Part shown: one piece after another, positions 1-6,176 of the stretch
How positions within the stretch are numbered: position 1 is the first letter of the stretch
Layout of the letters: the number at the start of each line of letters is the position of its first letter
Source of the DNA: GCA-2716945 sp964342835
Lineage (GTDB): Bacteria; Pseudomonadota; Gammaproteobacteria; GCA-002705445; GCA-002716945
Assembly (NCBI GenBank): GCA_964342835.1
Contig: CAYFGJ010000056.1
Span: 1 to 7,164, forward strand
Length of the DNA stretch: 7,164 bases
Direction: 5' to 3'
Notes under the pieces: model-generated
The model's database searches: none
The model's input: only the letters and a program-made list of their open reading frames with translations
Told to the model about the DNA's origin: nothing
Position numbers and translations under genes: made by a program

Positions 1-1032
1 TAATATTTTCTTTCAGTTTATCCAAATTTTTTTTATAGCAACAATAATTGGAACTTTTGCAGATTGAGCATGCTCAATTGCTTCTTCAGTTTGTGGCATT
101 ACACCATCATCAGCTGAAACAATAAGCACAACAATATCGGTAATAAGAGAGCCTCTTGCGCGCATAGCAGAAAATGCAGCATGACCTGGAGTATCAAGAA
201 AAGTTATCTCTCCATGAGACGTTTGAACTCTATATGCACCAATATGTTGAGTTATTCCACCAGCTTCCGTAGTAGCAATCTTAGTTTTTCTAATATAATC
301 CAAAAGTGAAGTTTTACCATGATCAACATGACCCATAATAGTGACAATTGGCGGTCTAGGTTCACCATCTAAAGATTTATCCAACTCTATTGGTTTTTCT
401 ATATCATTAATTTCATTGTTTTTAATTACTGATGTATGGCCCATCTCTTCAATAATTAATATTGCAGTATCCTGGTCTAGTGATTGATTAATTGTTGCCA
501 TAACTCCCATTTTCATCATAATTTTAATAAGTTCAGATGACTTAACAGCCATTTTTTGTGCAAGTTCACCTACAGTAATAGAATCTGATACTTCAATTTC
601 ACGTTTAATTGGTTCTGTTGGTTTTTCAAATTGGTGAATTAAAGAAGGATCAACTTTGTCTGCGATAACTTTTGGATCTGGTACGACTTTCTTTGGTTTT
701 GGAACTTTTAAATGCAGTTCTTTAGTTTCAAAACTTTCTATTTTAGAATCTTTGTCAATTTTTTCCTTTTTTTTGGGACGAGATATTTCATTTTTAGTTG
801 TAGTCGAAATTGGTTTCGATATTTTTTCTGGTTTTTCTATTTTTTTACTAACTATATTCTTACTTACATCAGATTTACGTTTTGTTTCATTTGGTTTGTT
901 ATTAGTAAAAATTCTTTTTCTTTTTACTTTAACAGTAACATTTTTGGTTGTTACGGATGATTTATTCTGCTTAGAGCTTGCAGATTTATTATTTTTAAGT
1001 GATAGACTTTTCTTGGAATCTTTTTCTGTCAT
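1..1032 (-). CDS. infB: Translation initiation factor IF2, 3' end beyond window, apparent frameshift near the window edge
   Basis: IF2 is the cytoplasmic GTPase that brings fMet-tRNA to the 30S subunit and promotes subunit joining. Residues 1-147 are a Lys/Ser-rich linker. Residues 148-199 form one IF2_N-type domain (SITVGELAQKMAVKSSELIK). The G domain starts near 227, with G1 GHVDHGKT at 234-241, the switch segment GGITQHIGAY at 258-267 and G3 DTPGH at 280-284. The start ATG has AAAGG six bases upstream (1039-1043) and lies 12 nt after the nusA stop, so no longer start fits. The frame reads VPIIVAIKKIWIN and stops with TGA at 13-15, just where G4 (normally NKxD) is expected. Another frame on the same strand then gives DKLKENI, which suits the family sequence after G4. 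I infer a frameshift in or beside the poly(A) tract at 27-34, either an assembly error or a real lesion. The first, distal IF2_N domain of typical gammaproteobacterial IF2 is absent. Identity is certain; the 3' structure is not. Confidence 0.95.
24..38 (-). other. Apparent frameshift site in infB at a poly(A) tract
   Basis: In the mRNA sense this is eight A followed by three U and a G, directly after the codons for VPIIVAI. Upstream of it the annotated frame matches IF2; downstream, DKLKENI in another frame matches better, and the annotated frame ends at a TGA (13-15). Adding one base or removing two rejoins the frames. Adding one A gives AIKKNLDK; removing two bases gives AIKKLDK or AIKNLDK. 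None of these simple repairs restores the Asn of the NKxD motif. Only seven codons lie downstream, so the new frame rests on a short match. Confidence 0.6.
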
Positions 1033-1038
1033 AATAAA

Positions 1039-1043
1039 CCTTT
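1039..1043 (-). promoter_or_regulatory. Ribosome binding site of infB
   Basis: AAAGG lies six bases before the infB ATG, inside the 12-nt gap after the nusA stop codon. It fixes the start at 1032 and explains how IF2 can be translated right after NusA on the same message. Confidence 0.7.
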
Positions 1044-1044
1044 A

Positions 1045-2553
1045 TTATTGTTGTTCTTTAAACCATGGTTCTCTAGCTTCCATAATGATTTCACCAGCTT
1101 CTTCATTAGTTAATTCTATCACTTCAAGTAATTCATCTATAGATAAATCTGCAAGTTCTTCTCGAGTTGAAATTCCACCATCCTTTAGCACTGTAATATT
1201 TTCTTTTGTAAGTTTTTTTATATTTTTTAATGAATTCTTTTCTTCAATTTCTTTTTGTTTTTTTTCATATAGTTCTAATGCTCTTTTTCTAATTTCTTCA
1301 ACTAAATCTGTATCAAATTCTTCAAGATCATTAAGTTCTTGTATATCACATAGTGCAATTTCATCTATAGAAGTAAATCCTTCATTAGCTAAAACTTCAG
1401 CAACATCACTATCAACATTCAAATTTTCCATGAAAATTGTACTAACCAGTTTTGTTTCTTCTGTATTTTTTTTATCAGCATCTTCTTTACTCATTACATT
1501 TAAATCCCAACCTGTTAACTCGCTTGCTAATCTTACATTCTGACCTCCTCTTCCGATAGCTTGAGATAATTGATCTTCTGAAACTGCTATATCCATAGAA
1601 TGTTTTTCTTCATCAATAACAATCGATAGAACTTCAGCAGGTGACATTGCATTGATAACAAATTTTGCGTGATCTTGGTCCCACGGAATGATATCAATTC
1701 TTTCTCCAGCCAATTCATTTGATACAGATTGAACACGAGATCCTCTCATCCCTACACATGCACCTATGGCATCAAGTTTGGGATCATTTGATTTTACAGA
1801 AATTTTTGCTCTCAAGCCTGGGTCACGAGCTGCACCCAGAATTTCTATTAGACCTTGACCAACTTCTGGTACTTCTAATTTGAATAATTCTATTAAGAAT
1901 TCTGGAGCTTTTCTTGTGATGTATAGTTGTGGGCCTCTGGTCTCAGCCTGAACATCTCTTAAATACCCTCTCAATCGATCATTTGGTTTGATAGATTCTC
2001 TTGGAATTAGATTTTCTTTCATTATCACTGCTTCTTCCATGATATTTTCCTTGTCTGGCATTCCTAGATCTATATGGACATTTCCTTTTTCAATTCTTTT
2101 AACTACACCAAAAATTAATTGTCCTATTTTTGGTGTATATAAATTGACTATTCTTGATCTTTCAGCTTCTCGAACTTTTTGTACAATTACATTTTTTGCA
2201 GTTTGTGCTACTATTCTTCCAAAATCTACTGATTCAATTTCTTCTTCATAAAAATCTCCATTTTTAAGTGAATTATTTTTTTCTATAGCATTAACTAATA
2301 GCATTTGCTGGTCTACTAATTCTTCATTTTCTATTTCATTAACTACTTCCCACCTTCTGTATGTAGTATAATTTCCAGTATCGTGGTTAATACTTACTCT
2401 TGCATCAATATCATATTTACATTTTTTTTCTAGTTTATATTTTTTTTTAATTGCAGAAGCTAGTGCAAATTCCATTGCATCAATAATCACATCTTTACTA
2501 ACGTTTTTTTCATTAGAAACATTCTCTATGACAAGTAAAATATCTTTATTCAT
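1045..2553 (-). CDS. nusA: Transcription termination/antitermination factor NusA
   Basis: NusA binds RNA polymerase and nascent RNA, promotes pausing and hairpin termination, and takes part in antitermination. The 502 residues match a full-length proteobacterial NusA. The N-terminal polymerase-binding domain spans about 1-130 and ends in the conserved QTAKNVIVQKVREAER. An S1 domain follows (about 137-202), then KH1 with GMRG at 268-271 in the conserved segment GACVGMRGSRVQSVSNELAG, and KH2 with GRGG at 334-337 before QNVRLASELTGW. Two C-terminal helix-hairpin-type repeats (about 368-432 and 443-497) end in AREPWF, like gammaproteobacterial NusA. Compared with my recollection of E. coli NusA there is a small Lys-rich insertion near residues 41-47. 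The start overlaps the rimP stop by one base (TAATG). The best Shine-Dalgarno, AAGGA at 2566-2570, is 12 nt away, rather far, so coupling to rimP translation is likely. Stop is TAA. The gene carries an A9 and several A8 coding tracts. Confidence 0.98.
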   Translation of the reverse strand: MNKDILLVIENVSNEKNVSKDVIIDAMEFALASAIKKKYKLEKKCKYDIDARVSINHDTGNYTTYRRWEVVNEIENEELVDQQMLLVNAIEKNNSLKNGDFYEEEIESVDFGRIVAQTAKNVIVQKVREAERSRIVNLYTPKIGQLIFGVVKRIEKGNVHIDLGMPDKENIMEEAVIMKENLIPRESIKPNDRLRGYLRDVQAETRGPQLYITRKAPEFLIELFKLEVPEVGQGLIEILGAARDPGLRAKISVKSNDPKLDAIGACVGMRGSRVQSVSNELAGERIDIIPWDQDHAKFVINAMSPAEVLSIVIDEEKHSMDIAVSEDQLSQAIGRGGQNVRLASELTGWDLNVMSKEDADKKNTEETKLVSTIFMENLNVDSDVAEVLANEGFTSIDEIALCDIQELNDLEEFDTDLVEEIRKRALELYEKKQKEIEEKNSLKNIKKLTKENITVLKDGGISTREELADLSIDELLEVIELTNEEAGEIIMEAREPWFKEQQ

Positions 2554-3014
2554 TATATTTTTATATCCTTCAGTAAATTAGCTTTTTTTATATTATCAAT
2601 ATCAATCGAAAAATTTTTACCATCTAAATCAAGAATTATTGAATTATCGATTATTTTTATTATTTTTCCAGTAAAGTGTTTACGATTATCTTGAGGTGTT
2701 TTAAGTTTTATTTTAACAATCATACCTTTATGATTGTTATAATCATCTATATTGAATAGTGGCCTGTTTATTCCCGGAGACGATACTTCTAAATTAAAAT
2801 CACCATCAATAATATTATCTATCTGAAGCGTATTTTTAGTTATCTGCGAAACCTCAACGCAATCATCTACTGTCACACCTTTTGCTCCATCTATAATAAT
2901 TTTAATATTAGATGTAAATTTATTTTTAACTATATCTATATTCAATACATTCATTCTTTTATTAGTTAATAAACTATTTAAAGTTTTATATAATTTTTCC
3001 TCAAGATCATTCAT
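2553..3014 (-). CDS. rimP: Ribosome maturation factor RimP
   Basis: RimP helps assemble the 30S ribosomal subunit. The 153 residues are the usual length. The N-terminal domain (about 1-85) contains VTVDDCVEVSQ at 48-58 and the family signature FNLEVSSPGINRPLF at 73-87. The C-terminal SH3-like domain follows and ends in IKKANLLKDIKI, comparable to the IQKANLVP ending of E. coli RimP. The ATG at 3014 puts the N-terminus in register with E. coli RimP (M-x-x-LE-x-KL). A second ATG four bases downstream is out of frame. No convincing Shine-Dalgarno precedes the start; the upstream bases read TTGGTCAATCAAA. A GC-rich hairpin ends 19 nt before the ATG. Sequence divergence is high between the motifs, as is usual for this family. 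The gene heads a rimP-nusA-infB operon. Confidence 0.96.
   Translation of the reverse strand: MNDLEEKLYKTLNSLLTNKRMNVLNIDIVKNKFTSNIKIIIDGAKGVTVDDCVEVSQITKNTLQIDNIIDGDFNLEVSSPGINRPLFNIDDYNNHKGMIVKIKLKTPQDNRKHFTGKIIKIIDNSIILDLDGKNFSIDIDNIKKANLLKDIKI
2566..2570 (-). promoter_or_regulatory. Possible ribosome binding site of nusA, long spacer
   Basis: AAGGA lies inside the last codons of rimP, with 12 nt to the nusA ATG. This is longer than the usual 5-9 nt, so it may act together with termination-reinitiation at the TAATG overlap. Confidence 0.4.
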
Positions 3015-3033
3015 TTTGATTGACCAATAAAAT

Positions 3034-3049
3034 AGCCCCTAATGGGGCT
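3034..3049 (-). terminator. Hairpin between tRNA-fMet and rimP, possible weak terminator or attenuator
   Basis: A perfect 6-bp stem (AGCCCC and GGGGCT) closes a 4-nt loop. Read on the minus strand it is followed by ATTTTATT, an imperfect U-tract, whereas the plus-strand side has no T-run. It sits 65 nt after the tRNA 3' end and 19 nt before the rimP ATG, and is the only GC-rich element in an otherwise very AT-rich spacer. Because rimP, nusA and infB lie downstream on the same strand, full termination here would cut them off from nuo and tRNA transcription. I therefore infer partial termination, attenuation, or a 5' leader structure for rimP. The stem is short, so this is moderate evidence. 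Confidence 0.5.
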
Positions 3050-3114
3050 TGATAGATATTGTATAACAAAATTTTTAGATAAAATAGAACTTTAATTATA
3101 GTTTTTTGGATTTC

Positions 3115-3191
3115 TGGTAGCGGGGGTAGGATTCGAACCTACGACCTTTGGGTTATGAGCCCAACGAGCTGCCAGACTGCTCCACCCCGCA
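3115..3191 (-). tRNA. Initiator tRNA-fMet, anticodon CAU
   Basis: The 77-nt sequence folds into a complete cloverleaf with an encoded CCA. The acceptor pairs GCGGGG with CCCCGC at positions 2-7 and 66-71. The D stem is GAGC/GCTC, the anticodon stem TTGGG/CCCAA with loop CTCATAA, and the T stem GTAGG/CCTAC with TTCGAAT. Initiator marks are all present: no Watson-Crick pair at 1-72 (here U1 and U72), three consecutive G:C pairs at 29-31/39-41, and the A11:U24 pair. It is close to E. coli fMet tRNA over most of its length; E. coli has C1-A72 instead. It lies 36 nt after nuoN and just before rimP, matching the metY-rimP-nusA-infB order of E. coli. It could be transcribed by read-through from nuo or from the candidate promoter just upstream. 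Confidence 0.98.
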
Positions 3192-3202
3192 CTGTAAAAT
3201 GA

Positions 3203-3231
3203 AGTCTATATACTATGCTAATCATTTTCAA
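3203..3231 (-). promoter_or_regulatory. Candidate sigma70 promoter for tRNA-fMet
   Basis: On the minus strand TTGAAA (3226-3231, 5 of 6 to TTGACA) and TAGACT (3203-3208, 4 of 6 to TATAAT, keeping its first T and A and last T) are separated by 17 nt. Transcription would begin a few bases before the tRNA. The -35 overlaps the nuoN stop codon. In DNA this AT-rich such matches arise by chance, so this is suggestive only; the position immediately before a tRNA gene is the main support. Confidence 0.35.
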
Positions 3232-4667
3232 GTACTAAAAAATCCTGATATCAGAATGTGAGCAAGATCTCCTAAATTATATGGGAACAATCCGAAATAG
3301 ATTAGTAACAGTGTATTCAGACTAACAACAATGCTTGATGTAATTATTTTTATTTCACTACTAACTTGATCAAAATATATAACTTTTATCACTCTTAAAT
3401 AATAATATGCTCCAATGACAGTCATTATCACAACAAAAACAGCTATATAAAAATTATTAGAGCTAACTAAAACTTGAATTAGAAATAATTTAGCGTGAAA
3501 TCCAATTAATGGAGGTATTCCTGCCAGAGATAACATAGTTAATAGTATCAAAAAAGCTTGCCAAGGATTATTATCATTTAATCCTGATAAATCTGATATT
3601 TCTTCAATTGCTTTACCATTTGCAGTAATAAAAGTTAGTATACCAAAAATAGCCATAGTCATAATAACATATGATAATGTATAAAATGTTGATGCTATAT
3701 AAGACTCTTTTGTTCCTAAAGAAATACCAATTAGAATAAAACCAATGTTTGCAATTGTAGAATAGGCTAACATTCTTTTAAAATTTGTTTGTACAATAGC
3801 AATAACATTGCCAATAACGATAGATATTAAAGCAAGTATTAAAATCATCTCTGACCAAAAATGAATTAAATCTATGAAAGCTAATAGTAATAACTTAACA
3901 AAAATAACAAAAACCGCAATTTTAGGTAATGAGCTAATCAATAAAGTAGTTGGAAGAAGTGATCCATGATAGACATCAGGAAGCCACATATGAAACGGTG
4001 CAGCACCAAATTTAAATCCAAGACTAACAATAATAAATGTTAAAGCAAATATATAACCAACATTTTGAATAGCATCTTTTGAACCAGAATCATAAATAAA
4101 TTGAAAAACCTCATTTAAAGATATCGTCCCTGTTAAACCATAGATAAGAGAAATTCCAAATAATAAAAAACCAGATGCAATTGCACCTAATATATAATAT
4201 TTAATTGCAGCTTCTGAAGAAAATATTGAATCTTTGTTGTAAGCTATTATTGAATACAATGATAATGAAAGTAATTCTATGCCAAGATACAAAATCAAAA
4301 GATCCTGTGCAGATGCTATTATCATCATACCAAGTAAACCAAACAAACATATAAGAAAATACTCGGTTTTATAAATCTTAAAATGATTTAAAAAATTGTA
4401 TGAATAATGAAAAATTACTATTAAACCAAATATCAACAACATCTTAAATACTATAGAAAAGACATCTGTACTAAAATTTTTATAATTTAAAGTGATAATC
4501 TGTTCAAAATTATGGAATAGAAAAAATATCAAAAATAATAATGTTAATTGGATTAAATAATATGAAATTACTTTATTCGATTTTTTTAGAAACAAATCTA
4601 TAAGTAAAATTAAACTCATTGATGTAGTGACAATTATTTCTGGCATAATAAATAAAAAATTAAACAT
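3228..4667 (-). CDS. nuoN: NADH-quinone oxidoreductase subunit N
   Basis: NuoN is one of three antiporter-like membrane subunits of respiratory complex I; it helps pump protons across the inner membrane as NADH is oxidised and quinone reduced. The protein (479 residues from this start) is almost wholly hydrophobic, consistent with about 14 membrane helices. Numbered from the upstream ATG at 4670, key charged residues are present: Glu132 in LGIELLSLSLYS, Lys220 in SLGFKFGAAPFHMWLPDVY, Lys250 in SSLPKIAVF and Lys394 in GFHAKLFL, matching the proton-path residues known for E. coli NuoN (E133, K217, K247, K395). LAYSTIANIGF (301-311) and MLSLAGIPPLIGF (379-391) are further family marks. Two tandem ATGs exist (4670 and 4667). 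AAGGA at 4673-4677 is 2 nt from the first but 5 nt from the second, so I chose the second. It follows nuoM with almost no gap. Stop is TGA. Confidence 0.97.
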   Translation of the reverse strand: MFNFLFIMPEIIVTTSMSLILLIDLFLKKSNKVISYYLIQLTLLFLIFFLFHNFEQIITLNYKNFSTDVFSIVFKMLLIFGLIVIFHYSYNFLNHFKIYKTEYFLICLFGLLGMMIIASAQDLLILYLGIELLSLSLYSIIAYNKDSIFSSEAAIKYYILGAIASGFLLFGISLIYGLTGTISLNEVFQFIYDSGSKDAIQNVGYIFALTFIIVSLGFKFGAAPFHMWLPDVYHGSLLPTTLLISSLPKIAVFVIFVKLLLLAFIDLIHFWSEMILILALISIVIGNVIAIVQTNFKRMLAYSTIANIGFILIGISLGTKESYIASTFYTLSYVIMTMAIFGILTFITANGKAIEEISDLSGLNDNNPWQAFLILLTMLSLAGIPPLIGFHAKLFLIQVLVSSNNFYIAVFVVIMTVIGAYYYLRVIKVIYFDQVSSEIKIITSSIVVSLNTLLLIYFGLFPYNLGDLAHILISGFFST

Positions 4668-4672
4668 CATTA

Positions 4673-4677
4673 TCCTT
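4673..4677 (-). promoter_or_regulatory. Ribosome binding site deciding the nuoN start
   Basis: AAGGA overlaps the nuoM stop codon (TAAGGA). Spacing of 2 nt to the first ATG is too short and 5 nt to the second is acceptable, favouring the start at 4667. Confidence 0.65.
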
Positions 4678-6175
4678 ATTTAAGTGTATTAATCATATGT
4701 AGTGACGATTCGTGCATAATAATTTTGATAATATCTGGTTTTATACCAATAAATAAAATCATTATTGCTAATAAAAATAAAACAGTTAACTCAGTATTAT
4801 TTATTTCATTTATAGTTGATGTTCCTTCTGGATTACCAAAAATTACTCTTTTTCCTAACCACAAAGAATATGATGCTGCTAAAACTAATGTTAATGAAGC
4901 TAATAAAGCATATACAAAATTAGATTTAATGCTCGCTAAAATAACCATAAATTCTCCTACGAATCCAGATGTCCCAGGTAATCCTGAATTTGCTAATAAA
5001 AAAAATATCATGAAAGCGGAAAAGATTGGCATTGAGTTAATTATACCGCTTTGATTATCAATAAGTTTTGATTTTGTTCTTGAATAAATAATGCCTATAC
5101 ATAAAAAAAGTGCAGCTGATATTAAGCCATGAGATAACATTTGTATAATTGCTCCTTCCAGGCCTAATAAAGCGGCATCTTTATTAAAGCTTTGATCTAA
5201 AAAATCAAAAACTAAAAAAATTCCTAGAGTAACAAATCCCATATGTGCTACCGAAGAATACGCTATTAATTTTTTCATATCTTTTTGAGCTAGCGCAACA
5301 AAACTAATATAAATAATTGCAATCAATGATAAAGGAATTAAATAATCATGAAGATATATTCCGGCATCAGTAGTTATTGGCAAAAGGAATCTAATCATTC
5401 CATAACCGCCTACTTTCAATAAAACACCGGCTAGAATAACTGATCCTGTTGTAGGTGCTTCTACATGTGCATCAGGCAACCATGTATGCACTGGCCACAT
5501 AGGTGTTTTGATACCAAAAGCAATTAAGAACGAAATAAACAATAAAATTTGAGTATTCAATGGCAGATTTAAATTGTACATATCTAATATAGAAAAACTA
5601 TTTGCTTGTATAGATAAATAAATCAAAGAAATTAACATTAGAACTGAACCAAAGAGAGTATATAGGAAAAATTTAATAGTAGCATATATTCTATTTGCAC
5701 CACCCCAGATACCAATGATTAAAAATAAGGGTATAAGTATGGCTTCAAAAAAAATATAAAATAATATACTATCAAAAGAAGAGAATACGCCAATAAGTAA
5801 TCCTTCTAATATTAAAAAAAGTGACAATATCTTATTCATTTTTATGTATTTTTCCGTTGACATGAAAAGGATAATTAAAAAAGTTGTGATAGTTGTTAAC
5901 AAAATAAATAATACAGAAATACCATCTACAGCTAAGAAATAATTAATACCAAATTTCTCTATCCATACAGTTTTTTCTTCAAATTGAAGTTTATGTAATG
6001 AAAAATCAAATTTATAAAGAAGGTACAAAGATATTAAAAGTACCAAAGACGAGATAAATATGCCAATAGATAATAACTGCCTATCTTTATATTTATTAAT
6101 AAAAAATATCACCAGACCTCCAATAATAGGAATCCAAATAAGTGACGTTAATATAGGTATATTAATAGTATTCAT
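4676..6175 (-). CDS. nuoM: NADH-quinone oxidoreductase subunit M
   Basis: NuoM is the middle antiporter-like proton-pumping subunit of complex I, in the inner membrane. The 499 residues match the normal length and about 14 membrane helices. Residues equivalent to the E. coli proton path are visible: Glu144 in FFEAILIPLFLIIGIWGG, Lys223 in GIKTPMWPVHTWLPDAHVEAP, Lys254 in GVLLKVGGYGMIRF, and Glu408 in LPGTSGFVGEFMV. LIAYSSVAHMGFV (303-315) and QMLSHGLISAALFL (345-358) are also typical. The ATG lies one base after the nuoL stop (TGATATG) and has no recognisable Shine-Dalgarno, so reinitiation by ribosomes finishing nuoL is likely. The N-terminus MNTINIPILTSLIWIPIIGG fits the family start. Stop is TAA, overlapped by the nuoN ribosome binding site. 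Confidence 0.98.
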   Translation of the reverse strand: MNTINIPILTSLIWIPIIGGLVIFFINKYKDRQLLSIGIFISSLVLLISLYLLYKFDFSLHKLQFEEKTVWIEKFGINYFLAVDGISVLFILLTTITTFLIILFMSTEKYIKMNKILSLFLILEGLLIGVFSSFDSILFYIFFEAILIPLFLIIGIWGGANRIYATIKFFLYTLFGSVLMLISLIYLSIQANSFSILDMYNLNLPLNTQILLFISFLIAFGIKTPMWPVHTWLPDAHVEAPTTGSVILAGVLLKVGGYGMIRFLLPITTDAGIYLHDYLIPLSLIAIIYISFVALAQKDMKKLIAYSSVAHMGFVTLGIFLVFDFLDQSFNKDAALLGLEGAIIQMLSHGLISAALFLCIGIIYSRTKSKLIDNQSGIINSMPIFSAFMIFFLLANSGLPGTSGFVGEFMVILASIKSNFVYALLASLTLVLAASYSLWLGKRVIFGNPEGTSTINEINNTELTVLFLLAIMILFIGIKPDIIKIIMHESSLHMINTLK

Positions 6176-6176
6176 A

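Noticed and set aside
13..15. TGA read as tryptophan (alternative genetic code) to rescue infB
   Set aside because: Reading through in the same frame gives WKKIL, which does not resemble IF2, whereas the other frame does; TGA also makes sensible stops for nuoL and nuoN, and TGG encodes Trp throughout.
712..960. Plus-strand Phe/Tyr-rich open frame
   Set aside because: It is antisense to the Lys-rich IF2 linker; poly-Phe results from complementing poly-Lys codons.
656..1543. Long plus-strand open frame opposite nusA and infB
   Set aside because: Its product is a low-complexity Ser/Phe/Leu-rich mirror of the Lys/Glu-rich minus-strand proteins, it crosses the nusA-infB junction, and both genes beneath it are clear family members.
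1988..2251. Plus-strand open frame of about 87 codons opposite nusA
   Set aside because: It lies opposite the conserved S1 region of NusA and has no ribosome binding site or recognisable domain.
3095..3100. Perfect TATAAT on the minus strand between tRNA and rimP
   Set aside because: No -35-like sequence lies 16-18 nt upstream; that position falls in the 3' end of the tRNA (CCGCTA). In such AT-rich DNA the hexamer is expected by chance.
4725..5054. Plus-strand open frame of about 109 codons opposite nuoM
   Set aside because: It is antisense to conserved NuoM helices and resembles no protein I know.
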